From positions 1 through 45,797 of the forward strand of contig JAPKHT010000024.1 of assembly GCA_026646655.1 (NCBI GenBank): DNA of 45,797 bases, read 5' to 3'. Shown here piece by piece: positions 28,073-36,621 of the stretch. Below the pieces are notes generated by a model. That model saw only the letters and a program-made list of their open reading frames with translations, searched no databases and was not told where the DNA came from. The translations under genes and the position numbers were made by a program. Numbering within the stretch: the first letter of the stretch is position 1; every line of letters starts with the position of its first letter. The DNA is from JADLBR01 sp020847615 (lineage in GTDB: Bacteria > Verrucomicrobiota > Verrucomicrobiia > JADLBR01).

Positions 28073-29632
28073 ATGAAAATGACATTCCATCCGCTCCACC
28101 ACGGCCTGCGACCGGCCAGGAACGCCGCGCTCGCGCTTGCGCTGCTCGCGCCGATCCTCGCGCGCGGCGCGGACGCGCGCCTCCGGCTCCCCGAGTCGGA
28201 CATTCTCTGGCAGGCGGTCAAGGACTATGTGGAGGTCGAGCCGGTCGCCGGGTACCGGCACGCGCCCGAGGCGTCGCGCGAGGCCTTTCGCGACATCAAG
28301 TACGGCGTGCGCATTCACTGGGGGCTGTACTCCCTCAAGGAGTGGAAGGAGAGCTGGAACTTCCTGACCGCGAGCAACGAGGAGCGCCAGGCCTACCAGG
28401 AGCTCTACAAGAGCTGGAACCCGGCCGGATTCGACGCGGATGAGTGGATGCGGCTCTTCAAGGAGAACGGCGTGCAGATGTTCGCGTTCACCGCCAATCA
28501 CCTCGACGGCTTCAGCATGTTCGACACGAAGACGCGCGTCCGGCACCGCGTGAACTGGACAGCGCCGGGCGGGCCCAGGATCGAGCCGTGCGACCTCGCG
28601 TACAGCATCATGGAGACGCCATTCAAGAGAGACGTGGTGCGCGAACTGACCGACGCCGGCCGCAAGCACGGGCTGAAGATCGACCTCTATTTCTCGCACC
28701 CGCAGTGGTACGACGCGGACTTCCGCCCCTACTGCTATCACCCCATGCAGACGCCCGGCTCGCGCGACCATCCCGAGCTCTACGCGAACACCTTCCAGTC
28801 GAAGCAGTGCAAGAACGCGACCATGTCGCCCGACCCGACCCCCGACGAGGAGGCGCACTTGATCCAGCGCCACCGGCGGCAGCTCACGGAGCTGCTCACG
28901 AATTACGGCAAAATCGACATGGTGTGCCTCGACATGTGGCTGGGGAAGAAGATCTGGCCGCAGACGCGCGAGACACTCCTGGCTCTGCGCAAGCTCCAGC
29001 CCGACGTGATGTTCCGCGCGCGGGGCATCGGCAACTACGGCGACTATTACACCCCCGAAGGCTTCGTGCCCGGCAGCAAGGAGAACACCGACATGCCGTG
29101 GTTCGTGATCTACCCGCTGGGCACCGGCTTCTCCTACCGCGGGCCGAGCGACCGCTTCAAAGGCGGCCCGTGGATCGTCACCAGCATCGTCGACGCCGTG
29201 GCCAAGGGCGGCAACTTCATGGTCGGAATCGGCCCCGACGCGAACGGCAAGTTCCCGCCCGAGGTCGTCGGGCGGCTGCAGGAGGCCGGGGCGTGGCTGA
29301 AGGTCAACGGCGAAGCGATTTTCAAGACGCGCCCCCGCGACGGCGCGCTCTGGAAGGAGGGCGACAGCATCCGCTTCACGCGCGCCAAGGACAACGGCAC
29401 GGTCTACGCCATCGCGCTGAAGTGGCCCGGCGAAACATTCACCGTCGCAACCGTCGCTCCGAAGGAGGGCTCATCCATCGAACTGCTGGGCCACCGCGCC
29501 CCGCTGAAGTGGAGCTACGCGGCGGCCACCGGCCTGACGATCGAACTGCCCGCCGCGCTCCAGGACGAAGCCGCGCGCCCCTGCCGGACAGCGTGGGCAT
29601 TCAAGATCCCCGTCGCACCTCCGACGAAGTAG
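28073..29632 (+). CDS. Alpha-L-fucosidase, GH29 family, exported
   Basis: A 519-residue exo-acting fucosidase that releases alpha-linked fucose. A signal peptide spans about residues 1-33 (ends ARGADA). Family features: KYGVRIHWGLYSL, WMRLFKENGVQMFAFTANHLDGFSMFD, KIDLYFSHPQW, and NYGKIDMVCLDMWLG, where the Asp before MW aligns with the catalytic nucleophile. GNFMVGIGPDANGKFPP is the conserved GH29 block near residue 385. A small beta-domain follows. Third codon positions favour C more than in neighbouring genes, and a transposase remnant lies just downstream, so acquisition by transfer is plausible but not proven. GAGGAAGAG precedes the start. Confidence 0.93.
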   Translation: MKMTFHPLHHGLRPARNAALALALLAPILARGADARLRLPESDILWQAVKDYVEVEPVAGYRHAPEASREAFRDIKYGVRIHWGLYSLKEWKESWNFLTASNEERQAYQELYKSWNPAGFDADEWMRLFKENGVQMFAFTANHLDGFSMFDTKTRVRHRVNWTAPGGPRIEPCDLAYSIMETPFKRDVVRELTDAGRKHGLKIDLYFSHPQWYDADFRPYCYHPMQTPGSRDHPELYANTFQSKQCKNATMSPDPTPDEEAHLIQRHRRQLTELLTNYGKIDMVCLDMWLGKKIWPQTRETLLALRKLQPDVMFRARGIGNYGDYYTPEGFVPGSKENTDMPWFVIYPLGTGFSYRGPSDRFKGGPWIVTSIVDAVAKGGNFMVGIGPDANGKFPPEVVGRLQEAGAWLKVNGEAIFKTRPRDGALWKEGDSIRFTRAKDNGTVYAIALKWPGETFTVATVAPKEGSSIELLGHRAPLKWSYAAATGLTIELPAALQDEAARPCRTAWAFKIPVAPPTK

Positions 29633-30007
29633 GCCAAGAGGGCGTTTCGGCAGCTTGGACGGATGTTCTCGTGGCGATCCCACGCAGAAACGAGCGCGAG
29701 CGCCCGCCGTCAGAAGCGCCCGTCGCGCCGGACACGTGCGCGGCGCAACCGCGGACGCGCCAGAACCGCCCACCCGCACCAGCGCCCACTGGCAGCGGCT
29801 CATTCGCAAGGTCTACGAGGCCGACCCGCCGGAGGATTGCCGATTCTCGACGGAAGATTGACGATCGAGGGATTAGAGATCATCGATCCGCCATCGGCAC
29901 TCTGAGATCGTGAGAGCCCGCCGTGCCGCGGGCCGCCCGACAGGATCCGGGAGGGCGCCGGGGGACCGCTGCGCCCGCGGGACCGCCGAAACCAAATTCC
30001 TATCCGT
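29633..30007. other. Intergenic region with transposase remnant
   Basis: This 375-bp stretch between the fucosidase and the end of accA holds a short IS91-type transposase remnant (29763-29828). The remaining short open frames are rich in Arg, Ala and Pro and look non-coding. No intact insertion sequence ends are seen. Confidence 0.5.
29763..29828 (+). pseudogene. Remnant of IS91-type transposase C-terminal region
   Basis: The reading frame gives PEPPTRTSAHWQRLIRKVYE then ADP. This closely matches the tail of many IS91-family transposases, where a W-x-x-L-I-x-K-V-Y-E-x-D-P block is followed by a CPKCGG zinc-like motif. Here the frame goes on to PEDCRF and stops, so the Cys motif is lost and the upstream catalytic domain is absent. 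Recognition rests on this one block only. Confidence 0.5.
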
Positions 30008-30982
30008 TTATCCGCCGTCGAAGGTGCCGAGGCGGCGAAATTTCTCGTGGCGTTTCCGGCGGAGGTCGCCCGGGTCGAGGCCGCCGAGTTCGTCGAGGTG
30101 GCGGACGAGGGCCCCCTTGAGGAGCGCGGCGGCCGCGGCGGGGTCGTGGTGGGCGCCGCCCTCGGGTTCGGGGATGACCTCATCGACGATGCCGAGGCGG
30201 AGGAGTTCGGGGGGTGACATCTTGAGCGCCTCGGCGGCGTCCGGGGCGCGCGAACGGTCCTTCCAGAGGATGGCGGCGCAGCCCTCGGGGGAGATGACGG
30301 AATAGTAGGCATTCTCGAGGATGAGGACGCGGTCGGCGACGGCGATGCCGAGGGCGCCGCCGCTGCCGCCCTCGCCGATGACGGCGGCCACGATGGGCAC
30401 CTCGAGGGCGAACATCTCGCGCAGGTTGACGGCGATGGCCTCGGCGATGTGGCGCTCCTCGGCGCCGATGCCGGGGTAGGCGCCGGGCGTGTCGACCAGG
30501 GCGATGACGGGGAGGCCAAACTTCGAGGCGAGCCGCATGAGGCGCAGCGCCTTGCGGTAGCCCTCGGGGTGCGCCATCCCGAAATTGCGCAGGGCTCGCT
30601 CTTTGGTATCGCGCCCCTTCTGGTGGCCGATGAGCATGGCGCGGCGACCCCCGAGGCGGGCGAACCCGCCGATCAGGGAGCGGTCGTCGGCGAAGGCGCG
30701 GTCGCCGCGGAGTTCCACGAACTCGTCGAAGCAGAGCGCCGCATAGTCCAGGGCGTAGGGGCGGGCCGGGTGGCGCGCGATCTGGACGCGCTGCCAGCTG
30801 GTGAGGCGGGCGTAGATCTCCTGCCGCACGCCGCGCAACCGTTCGCGGAGGGCGGTGAGCTCGCGGGCCACGGCCGGGTCATCCTGCGGGCGCTGCGCGG
30901 TGAGGCGCGCCAGTGACTCCTCGATCTCGATGATGGGCTTCTCGAAGTCCAGCGGCTGGGATCGTGGGGTTCGCGGTGCCAT
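30008..30982 (-). CDS. accA: Acetyl-CoA carboxylase carboxyltransferase subunit alpha
   Basis: A 324-residue subunit that, with AccD, transfers CO2 from carboxybiotin to acetyl-CoA to make malonyl-CoA. Blocks: LDFEKPIIEIEESLARL at the N-terminus, ARHPARPYALDY, FVELRGDRAFADD, GHQKGRDTKERALRNFGMAHPEGYRKALRLM, VDTPGAYPGIGAEERHIAEAIA, IGEGGSGGALGIAVADRV and SVISPEGCAAILWKD. Length is normal. It stands alone and is divergent from the hypothetical membrane protein at 31120. accD is not in this window. Confidence 0.97.
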   Translation of the reverse strand: MAPRTPRSQPLDFEKPIIEIEESLARLTAQRPQDDPAVARELTALRERLRGVRQEIYARLTSWQRVQIARHPARPYALDYAALCFDEFVELRGDRAFADDRSLIGGFARLGGRRAMLIGHQKGRDTKERALRNFGMAHPEGYRKALRLMRLASKFGLPVIALVDTPGAYPGIGAEERHIAEAIAVNLREMFALEVPIVAAVIGEGGSGGALGIAVADRVLILENAYYSVISPEGCAAILWKDRSRAPDAAEALKMSPPELLRLGIVDEVIPEPEGGAHHDPAAAAALLKGALVRHLDELGGLDPGDLRRKRHEKFRRLGTFDGG

Positions 30983-31119
30983 GGGTAGGGGGGATGCGTT
31001 GTTCCGGGGGCTTGCCGATCGTGTCTTTGAGCATGGCCGACTCGGTCGCCCGACGCAATAGGCTTTGGCGCTTTACGCGCCGGGAAAAGGGGCTTAGCCA
31101 GTATGTGGGAGCGCCGGGC

Positions 31120-31647
31120 ATGGATGAAGATTTTGGCATGCCCCCGGGGTCGGAGATCCGCGGGGGGAAAGTGGGAGGGCGCATCATTTTCCGGTGGCCG
31201 GCGCCGGGGAATGTCCTGGAGCGCATGGGGCCGGAACGCGCATTCTGGCTGGCCGTGGCGATCTGCGCGCCGTGCGCCATCGCGGCGTTCTTCCTGGACC
31301 CGATCTATGCCGTGGCGTTCCTATTCGCGATCCTGTTTGGGGCGGGGGCGTGCCGCGGCGGCTGGCGGCCGCGCGGGTTTGAGGAAGTGGCCTTCGAGGA
31401 TGACGTCATGCTGATCCGGCGGGGCGGGTGCCGGGGCGGGGTGATCCCTCCCCTGAGCCAGTCCGCGCCGCGGCACGTCGGGCGGATCGCTCGCCACAGG
31501 ATGGACGAGCCGAGGCTCGACGATACCCCGCGGGGGCGCAGGTTGCTGCTCTCCGACGGCAAGGCGGTCTTCGAACTGGGCGCGGGGCTGGGGCGGGAGG
31601 ATCTCTCCCGGCTCCAATTCTTCATTCGCGAGTGGATCGCGGTGTAA
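31120..31647 (+). CDS. Hypothetical membrane protein
   Basis: A 175-residue protein with two neighbouring hydrophobic segments (about residues 45-85: FWLAVAICAPCAIAAFFL and AVAFLFAILFGAGAC) and a soluble C-terminal half that contains repeated Arg/Gly patches and an apparently folded end (RLLLSDGKAVFELGAGL ... LQFFIREWIAV). The general shape, a two-helix hairpin followed by a small beta domain, is like DUF2244 or PH-like membrane proteins, but I cannot assign it. The ATG at 31120 is chosen over an upstream one that would overlap the accA start region. Confidence 0.6.
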   Translation: MDEDFGMPPGSEIRGGKVGGRIIFRWPAPGNVLERMGPERAFWLAVAICAPCAIAAFFLDPIYAVAFLFAILFGAGACRGGWRPRGFEEVAFEDDVMLIRRGGCRGGVIPPLSQSAPRHVGRIARHRMDEPRLDDTPRGRRLLLSDGKAVFELGAGLGREDLSRLQFFIREWIAV

Positions 31648-31748
31648 CGATTTTCCATACGGCGGCGGAAAAACCCGGCGTTTCCTGATTGCGTTTATGG
31701 GCGCGATACCGATACTCCGCGTGTTCCGCCCGAAATTAGGAAAACTGA

Positions 31749-31778
31749 TTGACAGGCGAGCGAGCGGAAGCCTATGTG
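31749..31778 (+). promoter_or_regulatory. Candidate promoter for the propionate operon
   Basis: TTGACA (31749-31754) is followed after 18 bp by TATGTG (31773-31778). It lies about 40 bp before the start of the mutase small-subunit gene and 100 bp after the previous stop. The -35 is perfect, the -10 is weak. No B12-riboswitch box is seen between 31648 and 31816. Confidence 0.45.
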
Positions 31779-31816
31779 ATGGCCCGCCCTCGGGCGAGAG
31801 ATTGGAAGAAGCGGAG

Positions 31817-33970
31817 ATGAGCGCAGAGGTTCAGGCGAGCGACGGCGAGTTGCTCTCGGAGTTTCCCCCGGCGGGATACGCCGAGTGGCGGGCGCTTGCC
31901 GAGGAGTCGCTGGGGGGCGCGTCTTTTGACAAGCGGCTCGTGACGCGCCTGGTGGAGGGGATCGACCTGAAGCCGCTGTATCGGGCGGAGGATGTCGGGG
32001 GGCTGGCGTTCGCGCGCTCGATGCCTGGCTTCGCGCCCTTCGTGCGCGGGGCGCGGGCCTCCGGCCACCTGGAGGATGGGTGGGAGATCTCGCAGGAATT
32101 GACGTATCCCGAGCCGCTGGAATTCAACATGGCGGCGCGGCATGACGTGGACCGCGGCCTGAACGGGATCAACATGGTGCTGGACCGCGCGACGCGGAAC
32201 GGGCACGACCCGGACTGGGCCAAGCCGGGCGACGTGGGCGTGTGGGGCATGTCGGTCGCGACGCTCGAGGATCTGCACAAGGCGCTGGATGGCATCGATC
32301 TGGAGAAGGTCTCGCTATTCGTGCGGTCGGGTTCGTCGGCGCTGCCCTTCGCGGCGCTGCTGGTGGCGCTGGCGAGGAAGCGCGGCAAGTCGCTGGCGAA
32401 GCTGCGCGGCTGCATCGAGATGGACCCGATCGGGGTGGCGGCCCACGAGGGGGCGCTGCCGCACTCCTTCGGACAGGCGTACGACGAGATGCGGGAACTG
32501 CTGGCCTGGGCGGCGGAGAACGCGCCCGGGCTGGAGACGATCTGCGTGCACGGGCGGGCGTGGTTCGAGGGCGGCGGCCACGCGGTCCACGGCCTGGGAT
32601 TCACGCTGGCGACCGGGGCGGAGTACCTCCGCGAGATGATGCGCCGGGGGATGACGGTGGACCAGGTGGCGACCCACATGAGGTTCGCCCTGACGGTGGG
32701 ATCGAGGTTCTTTGTCGAGATCGCGAAATTGCGGGCGGCCCGGATGCTGTGGGCGCGACTGGTGCAGGTGCTCGGCGGCTCGGAGGAAGCCCAGCGGCTG
32801 CGGATCCACGTCCGGACGGGGCAGTGGAACAAGACGATATTCGACCCGTACGTCAACATGCTGCGGACGACGACGGAGGCCTTCTCCGGCGTGGTGGGCG
32901 GCTGCGACAGCATGCAGGTGGGGCCGTTTGATGAGGTCGTGCGATTCTCGGACGAGTTCTCGCGGCGGATCGCCCGCAACACGCAGCTGATCCTGCACGA
33001 GGAATGCAGGCTGGATCGGGTGATCGACCCGGCGGGCGGCTCGTGGTTCATCGAGAGCCTCACGGCGGAGTTGGCGCAGCGGGGCTGGGCGCTCTTCCAG
33101 GAGGTGGAGCGGCGCGGGGGTATGGCGGCGGCGATGCGCGCGGGTTTCCCGCAGGCGGAGATCGCGGCGGCCGCGGAGACCATGGCCAAGAAGGTCGCGC
33201 AGCGCAGCAAGATCATCGTGGGGACGAACCAGTATGCCCACGGGCCGGAGGAACCCCTGCCCGGGTCGAACTTCGACGGGGCGGCCTTCCGGAAGAGGAG
33301 GTCGGCGCAGATCGAGGCCTACCGGACCTCCGCGGACAACCGGCGAAACACCGAGGTGATGGCGGGCCTTTCCCGGATCGTCGAGGCGGGGCCGGGCGAG
33401 GTCCTGGAGGCGTGCGTCTCCGCGGTCCGCGCCGGCGCGACGCTCGGCGAAGTGACGCGCACGCTGCGGATCCAGGATCACCCCGACGAGCCGATGCCGC
33501 GCGTGACCATATGCCGGGTGTCCGAGGGCTACGAGAGATTGCGCCTGGCCGTCATCGGGCACGGGCGACAGGCGGGGGGGCGGCCCAGGGTGTTCCTGGC
33601 GACGATGGGGCCCGTGCGCCAGCACAAGGCGAGGGCGGATTTCAGCCGAGGGTTCTTCGAGGTGGGTGGTTTTCATGTCGTGGGCGGTGCGGGCTACGCG
33701 GATGCCGATGCCGCCGCGGCGGCCGCCGCCGAGTCGGGCGCCGGGATCGTGGTGATCTGTTCGACCGACGAGACCTATCCGGATCTGGTGCCGGGGCTGG
33801 TGGCGGCGGTCCGCGCGCGCATTCCGGGCGCGGTCATGGTGCTGGCGGGATATCCGGCGGATCAGGTCGAGGCGCACAGGGCCGCCGGGGTGGACGATTT
33901 CATACACGTGCGCGCCGACGCCCTCGAGACGCTGACGCGCCTGGCGAAACGGGTGGGGGTGGCCGCATGA
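31817..33970 (+). CDS. mutA: Methylmalonyl-CoA mutase small (non-catalytic) subunit
   Basis: A 717-residue mutase homologue. It has the substrate-barrel fold (WEISQELTYPEP, AFSGVVGGCDSMQVGPFDE, IARNTQLILHEECRLDRVIDPAGGSWF) and a C-terminal B12-type domain. The cobalamin ligand motif DxHxxG of the large subunit is missing (the matching stretch reads MGPVRQHKARADFS), so this is the partner subunit that does not bind B12. A heterodimer with the next gene is expected. It is the first gene of an eight-gene operon; the next start overlaps its stop by 4 bp. The start at 31817 has GGAAGAAGCGGAG before it. Confidence 0.93.
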   Translation: MSAEVQASDGELLSEFPPAGYAEWRALAEESLGGASFDKRLVTRLVEGIDLKPLYRAEDVGGLAFARSMPGFAPFVRGARASGHLEDGWEISQELTYPEPLEFNMAARHDVDRGLNGINMVLDRATRNGHDPDWAKPGDVGVWGMSVATLEDLHKALDGIDLEKVSLFVRSGSSALPFAALLVALARKRGKSLAKLRGCIEMDPIGVAAHEGALPHSFGQAYDEMRELLAWAAENAPGLETICVHGRAWFEGGGHAVHGLGFTLATGAEYLREMMRRGMTVDQVATHMRFALTVGSRFFVEIAKLRAARMLWARLVQVLGGSEEAQRLRIHVRTGQWNKTIFDPYVNMLRTTTEAFSGVVGGCDSMQVGPFDEVVRFSDEFSRRIARNTQLILHEECRLDRVIDPAGGSWFIESLTAELAQRGWALFQEVERRGGMAAAMRAGFPQAEIAAAAETMAKKVAQRSKIIVGTNQYAHGPEEPLPGSNFDGAAFRKRRSAQIEAYRTSADNRRNTEVMAGLSRIVEAGPGEVLEACVSAVRAGATLGEVTRTLRIQDHPDEPMPRVTICRVSEGYERLRLAVIGHGRQAGGRPRVFLATMGPVRQHKARADFSRGFFEVGGFHVVGGAGYADADAAAAAAAESGAGIVVICSTDETYPDLVPGLVAAVRARIPGAVMVLAGYPADQVEAHRAAGVDDFIHVRADALETLTRLAKRVGVAA

Positions 33971-36156
33971 GCGACTTCCCTGATTTCACGAAGGTGGATT
34001 TCGATCCGCCGGTCGCCCGTCCCACTCGGGAGGAGTGGAGGGGCCGCCTCGAGAAGGAGACGGGCAAGCGGCTCGAGGATTGGGTGTGGGAGACCATGGA
34101 GCAGGTCGACGTGATGCCGCTCTTTGGCCAGGAGGACATCGAGGGCCTGGAGCATCTGGGCGGGATGCCCGGCATACCCCCGTATCTCCGGGGCCCGTAC
34201 GCGACCATGTACGTCACCCGGCCGTGGACCGTGCGGCAGTACGCCGGATTCTCGACCGCCGAGGAGAGCAACGCGTTCTACCGCCGCAATCTGGCGGCCG
34301 GGCAGAAGGGGCTCTCGGTCGCGTTCGATCTGCCGACGCACCGGGGCTATGACTCCGACCACCCGCGGGCCTTCGCCGACGTGGGCAAGGCGGGGGTCGC
34401 GATCGACTCCGTGCTGGACATGAAGATCCTCTTTGACGGGATCCCGCTGGACAAGATGTCGGTCTCGATGACGATGAACGGCGCCGTGCTGCCGGTCATG
34501 GCGTTCTACATCGTGGCCGCCGAGGAGCAGGGCGTGAGGCTGGCCGACCTCTCCGGGACCATCCAGAACGACATCCTCAAAGAGTACATGGTCCGGAACA
34601 CCTACATCTATCCGCCCGGGCCATCGATGCGACTCATCGCGGACATCTTTGCCTACACCTCGCGGCAGATGCCCAAGTTCAACTGCATCAGCATCTCGGG
34701 CTATCACATGCAGGAGGCGGGGGCCTCCGCGGACCTGGAGATGGCCTACACGCTGGCCGACGGGCTGGAGTACGTGCGCGCGGGCCTGAAGGCGGGGATC
34801 GACATCGACGCGTTCGCGCCCCGGCTGTCGTTCTTCTGGGCGCAGGGCAAGAATTTCTTCATGGAGGTGGCCAAGATGCGCGCGGCCCGCGCGCTGTGGG
34901 CCAGGCTGGTCAAGGGGTTCAACCCGAAGAACCCGAAGTCGATGGCGCTCCGCACGCACAGCCAGACCAGCGGGTGGAGCCTCACCGAGCAGGACCCGTT
35001 CAACAACGTGGTGCGCACCTGCGTCGAGGCGATGGCCGCGGCGCTGGGCCACACCCAGTCGCTGCACACCAACTCGCTCGACGAGGCGATCGCGCTGCCG
35101 ACCGATTTCTCGGCGCGCATCGCGCGCAACACGCAGCTCTACCTCCAGGAGGAGACGGGCATCTGCAACGTGATCGACCCGTGGGGCGGGTCGTATTACG
35201 TGGAGGCCCTGACCGGGATGCTGATGCGGCGCGCCTGGGCGCACATCCAGGAGATCGAGGCCCTGGGCGGCATGGCCAAGGCGATCGAGACCGGCCTGCC
35301 CAAGCTGCGGATCGAAGAGGCGGCCGCGCGGCGCCAGGCGTGGATCGACTCGGGGCGCGAGACCATCGTGGGCGTCAACCGCTATCGCCTCGACAAGCCG
35401 CAGGAGATCGAGGTCCTCGAGGTGGACAACACGGCGGTGCGCGAGGCGCAGATCAAGCGGCTGGCGAGGCTGCGAACCGAGCGGGACGGGGAGCGGGCGC
35501 GCGCGGCCCTTGCCGCGCTGACCCGGTGCGCCGAGAAGGGCGAGGGCAACCTGCTCGAGCTGGCGGTGGACGCCGCGCGCGCCCGCGCCTCCCTCGGCGA
35601 GATCTCCTTCGCGCTGGAGAAGATCTTCGGGCGCCACAAGGCCCAGATCCGGTCGATCTCGGGCGTGTACCAGACCGAGTTTGGCGAGAGCGAGGAGATC
35701 GGGGCGATTCGGGGCATGACCGACGCGTTCGCCGCCGAGGAGGGCCGGAGGCCCAGGATCCTGATCGCCAAGATCGGCCAGGACGGCCACGACCGCGGCG
35801 CGAAGGTGGTCGCCACGGCGTACGCGGACATGGGGTTCGACGTGGACATCGGACCGCTTTTCCAGACCCCGGAGGAGACCGCGCGGATGGCCGTGGAAAA
35901 CGACGTGCACGTCGTGGCCATCAGCAGCCTGGCGGGCGGCCACAAGACCCTCCTGCCCCAGCTTGCGGAGGAGCTTGGCAAACTGGGGCGGGAAGACATC
36001 ATGGTCGTCGTGGGCGGCGTCATCCCGGCTCAGGACTACGACTTCCTTTATAGCAAGGGGGCCGCGGCGGTATTCGGTCCCGGGACGGTGCTCCCGGTGG
36101 CCGCCCGCGAGATCCTCGAGCAACTGAACGAGCGGCTGGGACTGGGCGGCGGCTGA
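33967..36156 (+). CDS. mutB: Methylmalonyl-CoA mutase large (catalytic) subunit
   Basis: A 729-residue B12 enzyme that interconverts succinyl-CoA and (R)-methylmalonyl-CoA. The N-terminal barrel has YATMYVTRPWTVRQYAGFST, GLSVAFDLPTHRGYDSDHP and the tract FNCISISGYHMQEAGA. The C-terminal domain carries the cobalamin motif KIGQDGHDRG, whose His is the cobalt ligand, then SSLAGGHKTLLPQL and VVGGVIP. Length and motifs are typical of MutB/ScpA. It overlaps mutA by 4 bp and precedes the epimerase by 17 bp. The MeaB/ArgK GTPase that protects this enzyme is not in the window. Confidence 0.98.
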   Translation: MSDFPDFTKVDFDPPVARPTREEWRGRLEKETGKRLEDWVWETMEQVDVMPLFGQEDIEGLEHLGGMPGIPPYLRGPYATMYVTRPWTVRQYAGFSTAEESNAFYRRNLAAGQKGLSVAFDLPTHRGYDSDHPRAFADVGKAGVAIDSVLDMKILFDGIPLDKMSVSMTMNGAVLPVMAFYIVAAEEQGVRLADLSGTIQNDILKEYMVRNTYIYPPGPSMRLIADIFAYTSRQMPKFNCISISGYHMQEAGASADLEMAYTLADGLEYVRAGLKAGIDIDAFAPRLSFFWAQGKNFFMEVAKMRAARALWARLVKGFNPKNPKSMALRTHSQTSGWSLTEQDPFNNVVRTCVEAMAAALGHTQSLHTNSLDEAIALPTDFSARIARNTQLYLQEETGICNVIDPWGGSYYVEALTGMLMRRAWAHIQEIEALGGMAKAIETGLPKLRIEEAAARRQAWIDSGRETIVGVNRYRLDKPQEIEVLEVDNTAVREAQIKRLARLRTERDGERARAALAALTRCAEKGEGNLLELAVDAARARASLGEISFALEKIFGRHKAQIRSISGVYQTEFGESEEIGAIRGMTDAFAAEEGRRPRILIAKIGQDGHDRGAKVVATAYADMGFDVDIGPLFQTPEETARMAVENDVHVVAISSLAGGHKTLLPQLAEELGKLGREDIMVVVGGVIPAQDYDFLYSKGAAAVFGPGTVLPVAAREILEQLNERLGLGGG

Positions 36157-36173
36157 GGGGCGAGGGCAGAGAA

Positions 36174-36605
36174 ATGCTGAAGAAGATCGATCATCTGGGC
36201 ATCGCGGTGAAATCGCTGGACGAGGCGGTGGCGCTTTACGAGAAGGCCTATGGCCTGAAGTGCGAGAAACGCGAGGAGGTGGCTTCGCAGAAAGTCCGGA
36301 CCGCGTTCTTCAGCGTGGGCGAGGTGCACATCGAATTGCTGGAGGCCACCGACCCCGAGAGCCCCATCGCGAAATTCATCGAGAAGAACGGCGAGGGGAT
36401 CCACCACGTGGCCTTCGCCACGGACGACATCCGGGCCCAGCTGGCCCAGGCGTCGGGCGCGGGCGTGCGCCTGATCCACGAGGAACCTTTCGAGGGGGCG
36501 GCCGAGAAGCTGGTCGCGTTCCTCCACCCGAAGTCGACGCGCGGCGTGCTGACGGAGTTCTGCATGCCGAAGTCGGGGGGCTGCTGCTGCGGCCACGCGC
36601 ACTGA
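36174..36605 (+). CDS. mce: Methylmalonyl-CoA epimerase
   Basis: A 143-residue vicinal-oxygen-chelate protein that interconverts the R and S forms of methylmalonyl-CoA. Motifs: KKIDHLGIAVKSLDEAVALY at the start, FFSVGEVHIELLEAT, GIHHVAFATDDI and VLTEFCMPK; the His and Glu residues of the metal site are present (His7, Glu in HIELLE, His in IHHVAF, Glu in LTEF). It ends with a short Cys/His-rich tail (GGCCCGHAH), seen in some family members. It is placed between the mutase and decarboxylase genes, where it supplies the S isomer. Confidence 0.96.
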   Translation: MLKKIDHLGIAVKSLDEAVALYEKAYGLKCEKREEVASQKVRTAFFSVGEVHIELLEATDPESPIAKFIEKNGEGIHHVAFATDDIRAQLAQASGAGVRLIHEEPFEGAAEKLVAFLHPKSTRGVLTEFCMPKSGGCCCGHAH

Positions 36606-36621
36606 TAAGGAGTCTCCGCGC

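Noticed and set aside
31648..31816. Cobalamin riboswitch before the B12-dependent mutase
   Set aside because: No B12-box-like conserved stretch and too short a leader; only a TTGACA-type promoter candidate is visible.
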